From the NCBI RefSeq assembly GCF_027925155.1, contig NZ_BSDY01000002.1, positions 248,001 to 312,000 on the forward strand: a DNA stretch of 64,000 nucleotides. Direction: 5' to 3'. The notes beneath the pieces were generated by a model. That model was given only the letters and a program-made list of their open reading frames with translations. It was not told the DNA's origin and did not search any database. The stretch comes from Propionigenium maris DSM 9537. GTDB lineage: Bacteria > Fusobacteriota > Fusobacteriia > Fusobacteriales > Fusobacteriaceae. The translations under genes were made by a program, and so were the position numbers. Positions 24,048 to 32,798 of this stretch are shown here, one piece after another. The stretch's first letter is position 1. Every line of letters starts with the position of its first letter.

Positions 24048-26615
24048 ATGTTAATCGTCTTCTTGATGCTAATATCCATCGTCACCTCCGCCCAGGAGAT
24101 TCTTGTTTTAAATTTCAGCCAAAAGGGAGTTGCAAAATACGACAGGCTGATCCAGGGATTGGAGGAGAATATAGAAATAAATCAAAATCTGGAGATCGAG
24201 TACCTGGATCTTCTGAAAAATAACACACCAGAATATAGAGGGAGGCTTAGGGATCTCTATTCATATAAGTATGGGAAGGAGAACTTTGACCATGTGCTGG
24301 TTATAGGAAAGAATGTGGAGGGTAACTTCGAGGAACTCTTTTCCTCGGAGAGCTTCATCTATCTGGAGAGTAATTTCGGGAAGAGCAACCTGAAGATCAA
24401 GGAGGTAAGCCTGGAGGATTATGTAGAAAAGATCATACAGATCCATCCAAACCTCAAGCAGGTATACCTCTACTCCCTCCCAGAAGCCAAGCTTGAAAAG
24501 CTGCAGAAAAGATACAAGATGATAAGCTTCTATGAGGTTGAAAGGGAGGATTACAAGGAGATCTCCAAACTGAAGTCCTACAACAACAGTAGTATAGTTA
24601 TCCTGGGGGAGAAGCTTCCAGGAAGGGAACCTGTTCCAAACCCTCCCGTGTACTCCTATAAGATAATTCCCAGAGAGGAATATACCATCTCCCTCATAAG
24701 GGACTACTACAGTGCTGGAAAAAATCTTGCTCTTACCCTTGCTGGAAGCAACGGGGGGGACCTTAAGGACATCTCCTATATGGTAAACAGGGAGAAGGTT
24801 GCCAGGTACAATATCTACCTGGAACCCCTGGGAGACAGGGTTACCTACTTCGAGGGAAACTTTATAGAGATAGATAAGACCAAACTTATCCATACCCTCC
24901 TCATTGTATTTATAGTACTCAACATTATATTTATAGTGATAGGGATCTACTGGAGAAAGCTCCTTGTAAAATATAAGAGGCTGAAGGTTGTGGCCGAGGA
25001 GAGCAGCAGGGTGAAGGACAAATTCCTAGCCAATATGACCCATGAGCTGAGAACTCCTCTAAATGGTATCCTGGGAATGACTGAGCTTATGATAAGACAC
25101 AAGCCCAACAAGAGGCTGGAGATAATCGACGGATCTGCAAAACACCTGCTTTCCATAGTAAATGATATCCTGGACCTCTCAAAGTTAAATGCCACCGAGG
25201 AATCCATCAACCTCTCTCTGGTTGATATAAGAAGTCTTGTAAATGAGATAATCTACCTCTTTACCAAGGAGAAGAATATAGGGATAGAGTGTTTTGTGGA
25301 TATGAAGACTCCCCAGAAGGTCTATACCGACTATATAAAGGTAAAGAAGATCCTTATAAACCTAATGGGTAATGCCATAAAGTATACCGACCGGGGAAGG
25401 GTTTCCCTAAAGATTGAGGTTGTTACCCAGAGTGCCAGCGAAGCTGCCCTGAGGTTCAGCGTTACAGATACTGGAATCGGTATTCCCCGTAACAAGATCC
25501 ATAAGATCTTTGAAAGTTTTCACCAGGTTGAAAGGTTTCACTCAAGGGGCTATGGAGGAACAGGGCTGGGACTTACAATTGTAAAGAAGCTGCTGGATGT
25601 AATGGAGAGCACCCTCAAGATAGAGAGCAGGGTAGGCAAGGGAAGCACCTTCTCCTTTCAGCTAAATACAAAGATAGGGGATACTGCCTTTGAAAACAAC
25701 AAGCCCACTGCTATTCTTGTGAGCAATCACAGCACCAGGCTGGCTGAGGAGTTTTCCAGGATGGATATAGAGTGTATCCTTGCAGATGAGGAGGAGGCTG
25801 AGGAGATAGCTGCTGAGATCGAAGGGGCTGTTATCTACTCCGATGCCAAAGTTGATCTGCCCGGGATAAAGCTTATTGATAGTATCGAGGAGAGCTACTC
25901 CCTCAGGGGGGAGGAGTTCCTCACTCTAAATCCCTTTATAAATATAAACCTCATTCCAGAGAAGAAGAGAGTAGCAGAGCAGACCCACACACTACTTCAG
26001 GGAAGGATTCTTGTAGTTGAAGATAACAGGATCAATGTAAAGGTGCTCTCGGAGTTTCTAAAGGATAAGGTAGAAGTAAGGGTGGCCTATAGCGGAGCTG
26101 AAGCCAGAAGCTACGACCTCAGGGATTTTGATCTCATCCTAATGGATATAGAGCTTCCAGACACCACTGGAATAGAACTTGCCAGGGAGCTGGATACAGA
26201 TATTCCCATTGTAGCCCTCACTGCTCACTCAGTGGAGGAGTTTAAAACCCGGGCTTTGGAAGCTGGAATGGCCGACTTCCTAACTAAGCCCATTAACTTC
26301 AAGAAACTGGAGTTTTTACTGAAAAAATATCTCAACTCAGATATCCACCTCCTAAGAGAGGACTATGGAGATGAGTTTTTGGATGAGCTCATAGATTCAT
26401 TCCTCATAGAATATGACGCCTCTCTCCCTCTGATAGAAAAGGGAAGCAGAGATGTCCTGCATAAGCTCAAGGGAAGCCTGGGATACTTCAATGATTCCAG
26501 ACTTCTACATCTGCTGGATGAGGTGGAGAAAAGTGGAGAAAATACCCAGGAGCTCTCAAGCTACCTGGCATCCTTCACAGAAAACCTTAGAAGATACAGG
26601 AGGAGAAAGCGATGA
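24048..26615 (+). CDS. Hybrid sensor histidine kinase with periplasmic-binding-protein-like sensor
   Basis: 855 residues from the ATG at 24048 (TGGAG upstream). Signal/anchor, an exported sensor (about 15-275) resembling ABC substrate-binding type-1 proteins (QEILVLNFSQKG, LRDLYSYKYGKENFDHVLVIG), one membrane helix (about 281-301), HisKA with His332 in ANMTHELRTPLNG, HATPase (NLMGNAIKYTD, DTGIGIP, GTGLGLTIVKK), a degenerate receiver-like stretch (about 550-640), a full receiver with Asp700 in DLILMDIELPD, and an HPt domain with His805 in LHKLKGSLGYF. A complete phosphorelay. Divergent from the AfuABC-like transporter and overlapping the response-regulator gene by four bases. Confidence 0.92.
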   Translation: MLIVFLMLISIVTSAQEILVLNFSQKGVAKYDRLIQGLEENIEINQNLEIEYLDLLKNNTPEYRGRLRDLYSYKYGKENFDHVLVIGKNVEGNFEELFSSESFIYLESNFGKSNLKIKEVSLEDYVEKIIQIHPNLKQVYLYSLPEAKLEKLQKRYKMISFYEVEREDYKEISKLKSYNNSSIVILGEKLPGREPVPNPPVYSYKIIPREEYTISLIRDYYSAGKNLALTLAGSNGGDLKDISYMVNREKVARYNIYLEPLGDRVTYFEGNFIEIDKTKLIHTLLIVFIVLNIIFIVIGIYWRKLLVKYKRLKVVAEESSRVKDKFLANMTHELRTPLNGILGMTELMIRHKPNKRLEIIDGSAKHLLSIVNDILDLSKLNATEESINLSLVDIRSLVNEIIYLFTKEKNIGIECFVDMKTPQKVYTDYIKVKKILINLMGNAIKYTDRGRVSLKIEVVTQSASEAALRFSVTDTGIGIPRNKIHKIFESFHQVERFHSRGYGGTGLGLTIVKKLLDVMESTLKIESRVGKGSTFSFQLNTKIGDTAFENNKPTAILVSNHSTRLAEEFSRMDIECILADEEEAEEIAAEIEGAVIYSDAKVDLPGIKLIDSIEESYSLRGEEFLTLNPFININLIPEKKRVAEQTHTLLQGRILVVEDNRINVKVLSEFLKDKVEVRVAYSGAEARSYDLRDFDLILMDIELPDTTGIELARELDTDIPIVALTAHSVEEFKTRALEAGMADFLTKPINFKKLEFLLKKYLNSDIHLLREDYGDEFLDELIDSFLIEYDASLPLIEKGSRDVLHKLKGSLGYFNDSRLLHLLDEVEKSGENTQELSSYLASFTENLRRYRRRKR

Positions 26616-27277
26616 ATATTTTAGTAGTGGACGACAGCTTAGTGGTCAGGCGTCTTATTGAAACTACCCTGAAGCAGGAGTTTGGCAGGATCCATACAGC
26701 TGTATGCGGAGAGTCTGCCCTGGCCTCTGTCCTTCTCCATAAACCCGCAATAGTTATACTGGATATTATGATGCCCAATATCTCAGGGATAGATGTTTGC
26801 CTCAAGATAAGAAATAATCCCAAGGTCTATGGGGACCCCTATATCATCATGCTCACAGGTAAAGATGACGACGACGATGTTATCTCTGGATTTGAAGCTG
26901 GTGCAGATGACTATCTGAAGAAACCCTTTAATCCTAGGGAGCTCTCTCTCAGGGTAAAGGCCTCCCTCCGTAAGAGCAGAACGACAAATTCAACTCTTTA
27001 CTATAAGAATATCACCCTCTTTAAAAACTCCCGGAGAGTAGAGGTAGACGGTACGGAAGTTAAGCTCTCCAGCAGGCTCTTCAACCTTCTATCATTTTTA
27101 ATTGAAAATACGGGGATCTCCCTTTCCAGGGAGCGTATCTATCTCCAGGTGTGGGAGGAGGAGTTTCTCAAGGGAAACAGAACTGTGGATGTGTATATGA
27201 GAAGACTTAAGGATAAGGTCCCCCAGTTGGAGGGAGAGATCAACAGTCAGAGCGGTTTCGGATATAGACTGGGCTAA
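26612..27277 (+). CDS. OmpR/PhoB-family response regulator
   Basis: 221 residues. Receiver with Asp51 in VILDIMMP, LTGKDDDDDV and the Lys of LKKPFNP; C-terminal winged helix with NRTVDVYMRRLKDK and the ending SGFGYRLG. Its start codon overlaps the kinase stop (ATGA), so both are translated together. Expected to take the phosphate from the kinase HPt domain and to regulate the divergent ABC operon through the direct repeats near 24000. Confidence 0.94.
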   Translation: MNILVVDDSLVVRRLIETTLKQEFGRIHTAVCGESALASVLLHKPAIVILDIMMPNISGIDVCLKIRNNPKVYGDPYIIMLTGKDDDDDVISGFEAGADDYLKKPFNPRELSLRVKASLRKSRTTNSTLYYKNITLFKNSRRVEVDGTEVKLSSRLFNLLSFLIENTGISLSRERIYLQVWEEEFLKGNRTVDVYMRRLKDKVPQLEGEINSQSGFGYRLG

Positions 27278-27355
27278 AGGACCTGCCCCCTTTGACATTG
27301 AGGAAGGTAGAGTTTATAATTACTTAGAATTACCAGACCTTAAAGGAGGTTCTTT

Positions 27356-27676
27356 ATGAAAAAAATAGTAGTATTGGCTACCTTCATTCTTCTTCTGGGA
27401 GGGTGCTCATCCTCTGAGCCTGAAACTCTGCCAATGCCCGGAGGGATCTACACAGCTGAATATGATGTAAGGGGAGAGTATGCCCTTAAGTTTGCCCTCA
27501 ATGAGATGGGACTTGGAGAAAGCAGCTATCAGGTTTCCCTCTACAAGAAGCAGATAGTTAACGGGATCAACCACTTCTTCCTGGTAAGGGTCGAAGATGA
27601 TTCCTATGAGATCAAGGTCTATGAGGACCTCACTGGAACCTATAAGTTGGAAAATCAGGAAAAGATAGAAAGATAG
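27356..27676 (+). CDS. Cystatin-like lipoprotein (candidate cysteine-protease inhibitor)
   Basis: 106 residues, strong AAAGGAGG site. Signal peptide with lipobox LLGGC17. The mature part carries stefin/cystatin hallmarks in the right order and spacing: an N-terminal MPGG (27-30), a helix (DVRGEYALKFALNEMG), QIVNG (66-70) in the strand KKQIVNGINHFFLVRV, matching the QVVAG wedge of stefins, and EIKVYEDLTGTYKL, matching the KVFEDLPG strand and second loop. About the size of one stefin domain. Monocistronic between terminators, 78 bp after the response regulator. Inhibition of papain-like proteases is inferred from these motifs. Confidence 0.75.
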   Translation: MKKIVVLATFILLLGGCSSSEPETLPMPGGIYTAEYDVRGEYALKFALNEMGLGESSYQVSLYKKQIVNGINHFFLVRVEDDSYEIKVYEDLTGTYKLENQEKIER

Positions 27677-27702
27677 TTTAAAAGCCATTGAATCTTCAAT
27701 GG
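27673..27702 (+). terminator. Terminator of the cystatin-like gene
   Basis: AAAAGCCATTGA / TCAATGGCTTTT stem, ATCT loop, T-run. Confidence 0.95.
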
Positions 27703-27832
27703 CTTTTTTATTAAAAAAGATTTCTTATCTCTCCATGCCTCTAATCTTTAGAAAAGCCAACATTCCCAATACCCCACTAAATGTAGCTTCTTTAAGAATA
27801 GTGTACCCCAATCAGACAACTGTACTTTTTTA

Positions 27833-27976
27833 TTGACTAAAGTCAATATTTGAAGTATAATTAAATCTGTTAATGATTTTTGATTTTATCATTTATAAGA
27901 TATATCTTCATATATCCATATAAATCTATTGAACCTATGAATTTTTTTAGAATCAGCAAAAAAGCTATTAGCTTTT
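27833..27976 (+). promoter_or_regulatory. Promoter and long leader of the AGCS symporter gene
   Basis: TTGACT (27833-27838), 17 bp, TATAAT (27856-27861) is a near-perfect promoter; its -35 box is part of the palindrome TTGACTAAAGTCAA. The leader is about 140 nt and AT-rich, with a small hairpin AAAAGCT/AGCTTTT at 27960-27976 shortly before the ribosome site. No known riboswitch recognised. Confidence 0.75.
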
Positions 27977-28009
27977 AATAGATTATTTATTATTAAGGAG
28001 GGGTTATTG

Positions 28010-29452
28010 ATGTTGAATTTTTTATCATCGCTAGTTGACCTGGGAAACACTATCCTATGGTCGTATGTACTTATTGTTTTACTTATCGGAGCGGGACTGT
28101 TTTTTACTATTAAAAATAAGTTTGTTCAGTTTAAATTTATTGGAGAGATGGTCAAGTTATTGGGAGAGGGAAGTGGAAAGAGTGAAAATGGGGTTTCATC
28201 CTTCCAAGCTTTCTGTATCAGTACTGCTTCCAGGGTTGGAACCGGTAACTTAGCCGGAGTTGCTCTTGCTGTTGCTGCTGGAGGACCAGGGGCTGTATTC
28301 TGGATGTGGATCATAGCTCTTCTTGGAGCTGCTTCAGCCTTTGTTGAGAGTACCCTTGCACAGGTATACAAGGAGAAAACAGATGGCGGATATAGAGGAG
28401 GTCCTTCCTACTATATGGAGAAGGCCCTTAATAACAGGAAGCTTGGTATTTCCTTCTCTATCCTTATTACAGTTTGTTTTGGACTAATATTTAACTCTGT
28501 ACAGTCAAACACTATCTCCCTTGCTTTTGAAGGGGCATTTGGACTGAACAGAACTATACTAGGGTTTATCCTTACAGCACTTACTGGTATTATTATCTTT
28601 GGTGGTGTTAAAAGGATTGCCAAGGTTGCAGAGGCTATTGTACCTGTAATGGCTGTGCTGTACCTTCTGGTTGTTGCCTTTGTTCTTGTCAAGAATATCA
28701 CTCTGGTACCATCGGTTATCAGTATGATTATTTCAAGTGCCTTTGGATTAAAGCAGTTTGCAGGAGGAGCTATTGGTGCAGCTGTAATGCAGGGTATCAA
28801 GAGAGGACTATTCTCAAATGAAGCTGGTATGGGATCTGCACCCAATGCCGCTGCAACAGCTGAGGTAAGCCACCCGGTGAAGCAGGGACTTATTCAGACT
28901 CTAGGAGTATTTACAGATACTATCCTTATCTGTTCTGCTACAGCTATGCTTATCCTTGTATCTGGAGCACATACTCAGGAGGGACTAAGCGGAATTCAGC
29001 TTACTCAGACAGCCCTTGTATCTCAGGTTGGATCTTGGGGAGGAATCTTTATCGCCCTATGTATTCTACTATTTGCATTCAGCTCTATCATCGGTAACTA
29101 CTACTATGGCGAAGCTAACATTGAGTTTATGAGTGGAAGTAAGTCTATCCTTACAGCTTACAGACTTGGAGTTCTCTTCATGGTATTCTTCGGTGCAAGG
29201 GTAGCCATGGGAACTGTATGGAACCTGGCAGACCTCTTTATGGGTCTTATGGCTGTTATCAATATCTATGCAATTATCAAGCTGGCTCCAGTTGCTAAGA
29301 CTCTTCTAGATGACTACATCGATCAGAAGAGGGAGGGGAAGAACCCTGTATTTGATGCAACTAAGGTAGGTCTTGTTGAAGGAACAGAGTGCTGGGGAGG
29401 AAGAGAAGCATCTCCAGAGGCTCAGAAGAAGAAGGAAGCAAAGCTTGCATAA
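28010..29452 (+). CDS. Alanine/glycine:Na+ symporter (AGCS family)
   Basis: 480 residues; the ATG at 28010 follows AAGGAGGGG (the in-frame TTG directly before it is too close). A multi-span membrane protein with the AGCS signatures: SSFQAFCISTASRVGTGNLAGVA (in two adjoining pieces), AFVESTLAQVYKEK, GGYRGGPSYYMEKAL, and GIKRGLFSNEAGMGSAPNAA in the middle. Uses the sodium gradient to import alanine or glycine. Transcribed alone, just upstream of the Na+-pumping NQR genes that could sustain that gradient. Confidence 0.95.
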   Translation: MLNFLSSLVDLGNTILWSYVLIVLLIGAGLFFTIKNKFVQFKFIGEMVKLLGEGSGKSENGVSSFQAFCISTASRVGTGNLAGVALAVAAGGPGAVFWMWIIALLGAASAFVESTLAQVYKEKTDGGYRGGPSYYMEKALNNRKLGISFSILITVCFGLIFNSVQSNTISLAFEGAFGLNRTILGFILTALTGIIIFGGVKRIAKVAEAIVPVMAVLYLLVVAFVLVKNITLVPSVISMIISSAFGLKQFAGGAIGAAVMQGIKRGLFSNEAGMGSAPNAAATAEVSHPVKQGLIQTLGVFTDTILICSATAMLILVSGAHTQEGLSGIQLTQTALVSQVGSWGGIFIALCILLFAFSSIIGNYYYGEANIEFMSGSKSILTAYRLGVLFMVFFGARVAMGTVWNLADLFMGLMAVINIYAIIKLAPVAKTLLDDYIDQKREGKNPVFDATKVGLVEGTECWGGREASPEAQKKKEAKLA

Positions 29453-29471
29453 ACTTATAAAAGTAATTAGA

Positions 29472-29502
29472 AGTCCTCTATTTTCAATAGAGGGCTTTTT
29501 TT
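29472..29502 (+). terminator. Terminator of the AGCS gene
   Basis: CCTCTATT / AATAGAGG stem with a TTC loop and seven T. Confidence 0.95.
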
Positions 29503-29582
29503 ATCCCCTCTAATAAAGGATTTCTGCACAGAGTACGTATACCTTAATAGTAAAAATTTGATTTGAATAGGAGTTGGTCTCT

Positions 29583-30473
29583 GTGTTCCAAAAACAACTA
29601 ATGATGCGAAAAGTCATGTACTCACTACTGCCAATCTTTTTATTTTCCATCTACCTCTACGGCATGAGAGCCATAGGCATAATCCTCACAACCTTTGTCA
29701 TAGGAATTGGTTGCGAATATATCTTTGTGCAAAAACAAAACAAGAAGATTACCGAGGCTGTCCTCGTTACCTGCGCTCTCTACGCCCTTTCCCTCCCTCC
29801 AAATACCCCACTATGGATTACAGCCATAGGGATAGCCTTTGGAGTCTCCATGGGAAAGATGGCTTATGGAGGGTTTGGAAGAAATATATTCAATCCTGCC
29901 ATCACAGGAAGGCTTTTTGTCTATATCACCTTCCCAAATATAGTAAATAAGTGGTCTCCTCCTGGAAACTTCGGGATGGTAGAGGGTGTCGCCGGCGCTA
30001 CCCCTCTGGAAGCTCTCAGAAGCGGCGGGGGAATAGATCTCATGGGACACCTTATAGGTATAAGAGTAGGTTCCCTGGGAGAAAGCTCCATCCTGTTGAT
30101 CCTTCTGGCAGGAGCCTACCTTCTCTATACAAAAACAGCCAGCTGGAAGTCCTCACTGTCAACTATTGCGGGATATACAGTCGCTCAGGGAGTACTCTTT
30201 GCACTGGGGCTCTCCTACAATCCCATCCTGGGGCTGGCTTCTGGAAGCCTGCTGTTTATAGCTGTATTTATGGTTACAGATCCTGTTTCCTCACCCAAGA
30301 AGAGTAATTCTCTCTTTGTCTACGGCATCCTTATCGGAGTAGCCACCTGCATAATAAGAGCATACTCTCTCTTCCCGGAAGGGACCAGTTTTGCACTCCT
30401 TATTGCCAATACCTTTGCCCCTCTAATGGATGAAACCATAGGCAAGTGGCAGTGGAAGGGGGCTAAAGCATGA
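29583..30473 (+). CDS. nqrB: NQR/RNF-type membrane subunit B (NqrB/RnfD family)
   Basis: About 296 residues. I choose the GTG at 29583, nine bases after AGGAG; a TTG three codons earlier lies directly on that site. Hydrophobic multi-span protein with SLPPNTPLWITAIGIAFGVS, GGFGRNIFNPAITGRLF and EGVAGATPLEAL, the last being the FMN-threonine attachment motif (Thr140). Shorter than Vibrio NqrB (about 410), lacking part of the N-terminal region, and nearer to RnfD in size. First gene of a six-gene operon; no nqrA precedes it. Confidence 0.85.
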   Translation: MFQKQLMMRKVMYSLLPIFLFSIYLYGMRAIGIILTTFVIGIGCEYIFVQKQNKKITEAVLVTCALYALSLPPNTPLWITAIGIAFGVSMGKMAYGGFGRNIFNPAITGRLFVYITFPNIVNKWSPPGNFGMVEGVAGATPLEALRSGGGIDLMGHLIGIRVGSLGESSILLILLAGAYLLYTKTASWKSSLSTIAGYTVAQGVLFALGLSYNPILGLASGSLLFIAVFMVTDPVSSPKKSNSLFVYGILIGVATCIIRAYSLFPEGTSFALLIANTFAPLMDETIGKWQWKGAKA

Positions 30474-31564
30474 AGAAAGATTCCTTAGTCTATACAGTAA
30501 TTTTTAGCTTTACCATAACCTTTATCCTGGTATTCATCCTCTCCCTGGCAGCAGCTTATACAGGAGAGAGAGTTGAAAAAAACCAGGCCCTCTCCACAGC
30601 CAGGGCATATCTCTTGGCCAGCGGTGTAGAGATCCAGAAGGGTGCCAATGTAGAGGAGCTCTTCAGAAAAACATTTAATATGGATACTCCTGGTTCCGAG
30701 CCCATCCGTGCTGTGGTAGGCGATCTTCCTGTAATCGTTTCCCCCTTCTCCGGTAAGGGGCTCTGGGGAACTATAACTGGAGTTATTGCAGTGGATAATA
30801 CCTTTAGCAGGATTGTGGGGATGGAGATCACCTCCCACTCTGAGACTCCTGGACTGGGTGGAAGAATCGAGGAGGATTGGTTTAAGGAGCAGTTTAGGGG
30901 AGAGTCTATCTCCACAGATATAATGGTGGTTCAGAGCGGAGGAATGGGGGACACAGACCCAGACAATGGTATCCTCGACGGGATAACCGGGGCTACCAGA
31001 ACCAGCGAATCCATGCAAAATATAATTAATAATCAGGTTAAAACCCTCAAGGAGGGCAGCAACAAAGAGAGTGCCCTTTCAGATGAAGTCCTTCTAAAGA
31101 GAGCCGTACTGGAGGCTGGAGGTATCTACTCTGAATCTGAAGCCGAGATAGAGGAGATCTTTAAAGCAGTCTTCAATGATGAGGATATTTCCCAGCCCTA
31201 TATAGAGGGAGTGGCAGGGGAGAAGAAGGTTGTTGCTGCCAAATTTACCGCAGAGGGATACTCTGGGGATATCAAGGGAGTCCTTCTTCTGGATCTTGAT
31301 TTAGATGAAATTATGGGAGTAGAGATTATCTCTCAATCTGAAAAGCAGGGAGCAGCCATAGAGGATTCCTGGTTTAAGGAGCAGTTCACAGGTATCAAGA
31401 CTTCGGAGGAAATCATCATTGGAGAGGCTTCCCAGAAGTCCAAATCTCCCAAGAGGATTTTTCTCGACGGCATCTCTGGAGCCAGTGCTACAAATAAAGC
31501 GGTGGAAAGGAGTATTAATAAGGTCATCCAGACCCTCAAGAAGGAAGGTGTAATCTATGAATAA
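30470..31564 (+). CDS. nqrC: NqrC with duplicated FMN-binding domain
   Basis: 364 residues, about 100 more than the usual NqrC. N-terminal membrane helix (IFSFTITFILVFILSLAAAY). The first domain contains FSGKGLWGTITGVIAVD, SHSETPGLGGRI and DGITGATRTS with FMN-acceptor Thr176. A second, weaker copy follows (about 205-360): GYSGDIKGVLLLD, SQSEKQGAAIEDSWFKEQF and DGISGASATN, where Ser339 takes the place of the acceptor and the TPGLG loop is lost. Both copies share the segment DWFKEQF/DSWFKEQF, clear evidence of internal duplication. Overlaps nqrB by four bases. Confidence 0.9.
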   Translation: MKKDSLVYTVIFSFTITFILVFILSLAAAYTGERVEKNQALSTARAYLLASGVEIQKGANVEELFRKTFNMDTPGSEPIRAVVGDLPVIVSPFSGKGLWGTITGVIAVDNTFSRIVGMEITSHSETPGLGGRIEEDWFKEQFRGESISTDIMVVQSGGMGDTDPDNGILDGITGATRTSESMQNIINNQVKTLKEGSNKESALSDEVLLKRAVLEAGGIYSESEAEIEEIFKAVFNDEDISQPYIEGVAGEKKVVAAKFTAEGYSGDIKGVLLLDLDLDEIMGVEIISQSEKQGAAIEDSWFKEQFTGIKTSEEIIIGEASQKSKSPKRIFLDGISGASATNKAVERSINKVIQTLKKEGVIYE

Positions 31565-32180
31565 TTCTATCTTAAAGGAAAACCTCTGGGACAACAACCC
31601 GGTATTTGTTCAGATCCTTGGAATCTGTTCTACACTGGCTGTTACCAACAACTTAACCAATACCTTTATAATGACTCTTTCAGTTATATTTGTTGCTTCC
31701 CTGACCAATGTCTCGGTTTCCCTCATGAAGGACTATATTCCCAGAAAGGTAAGAATGATAGTTCAGACACTTATCATCTCCTTCTATGTAATAATAGTGG
31801 ATATTCTCCTGAGGGCTTACCTGCCAGATATCAGCAAGGCCCTGGGACCCTATGTGGGACTTATAATTACTAACTGTATTATCATGGGTAGAGCTGAAGC
31901 TTTTGCCCAGGCCAACACACCCCTTCCCTCTCTCTGGGATGGTATTACTTCTGGGCTTGGTTATATGTGGGTTCTTATGGTCATAGCTTTCTTCAGAGAG
32001 CTCCTTGGATTTGGCAGCCTCTTTGGAATTGCAGTTATGGGAGAGAGTTTTACTCCATGGACAATTATGGTTATGGCTCCCAGTGCTTTTTTCCTTCTGG
32101 GAGGACTCATATGGGCTGTAAAGACTATTATGACCATGAACGAGATCAGGCAGTGTACATGCCAAGAAACTACAAGATAA
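31557..32180 (+). CDS. nqrD: NQR membrane subunit D
   Basis: 207 residues, NqrD/RnfE family: NPVFVQILGICSTLAVTNNL at the N-terminus holds the first conserved half-helix Cys, and GPYVGLIITNCIIMGRAEAF the second, together the ligands of the intramembrane iron centre shared with NqrE. Start overlaps the nqrC stop. Six predicted membrane helices. Confidence 0.93.
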   Translation: MNNSILKENLWDNNPVFVQILGICSTLAVTNNLTNTFIMTLSVIFVASLTNVSVSLMKDYIPRKVRMIVQTLIISFYVIIVDILLRAYLPDISKALGPYVGLIITNCIIMGRAEAFAQANTPLPSLWDGITSGLGYMWVLMVIAFFRELLGFGSLFGIAVMGESFTPWTIMVMAPSAFFLLGGLIWAVKTIMTMNEIRQCTCQETTR

Positions 32181-32192
32181 GGAGGAGATACT

Positions 32193-32786
32193 ATGGCACC
32201 TGATATTCATCCATTCACCCTGCTGCTGGCATCTATATTTACCAGCAATATACTTCTGGCTAACTTCCTGGGAATGTGTTCCTTTATCTCAATTTCCAAG
32301 GATATGACCTCATCAAATGGTCTGGGAATGGCCGTTACTGGAGTCCTTACAATTACAGGTATGATCAACTGGGTTGTATTAAGATATGTTTTAATTCCCC
32401 TGGACCTTATCTACCTCAGGTTCATTGTTTTTATTGTTGTTATTGCAGCTACTGTACAGATCCTTGAGATGGTCATAGATAGAGTATCTCCAACCCTCTA
32501 CATGGCCCTTGGAATATTTCTTCCCCTGATTACAGTAAATTGCGCTATTCTGGGGGTTTCCCTATTCATGGAGATAAGAAACTACTCCTTTATCCAGACC
32601 ACCTTCTACTCGTTGGGGTCGGGACTCGGATGGTGGATGGCTATTATGGCCCTCTCAGCCATACAGAAAAAGGTAGCCAATGCTCCAGTTCCATCGGGAC
32701 TTAAAGGGCCGGGAATTACTCTCATTACCATTGGATTTATGGCAATGGCCTTTATCGGATTTTCAGGTATGCTAATTGTACAGTAG
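32193..32786 (+). CDS. nqrE: NQR membrane subunit E
   Basis: 197 residues, NqrE/RnfA family, inverted-topology partner of NqrD: SNILLANFLGMCSFISISKD and GIFLPLITVNCAILGVSLFM carry the paired cysteines. GGAGGAG ribosome site. About six helices. Confidence 0.93.
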   Translation: MAPDIHPFTLLLASIFTSNILLANFLGMCSFISISKDMTSSNGLGMAVTGVLTITGMINWVVLRYVLIPLDLIYLRFIVFIVVIAATVQILEMVIDRVSPTLYMALGIFLPLITVNCAILGVSLFMEIRNYSFIQTTFYSLGSGLGWWMAIMALSAIQKKVANAPVPSGLKGPGITLITIGFMAMAFIGFSGMLIVQ

Positions 32787-32798
32787 GAGGTTGATAGC

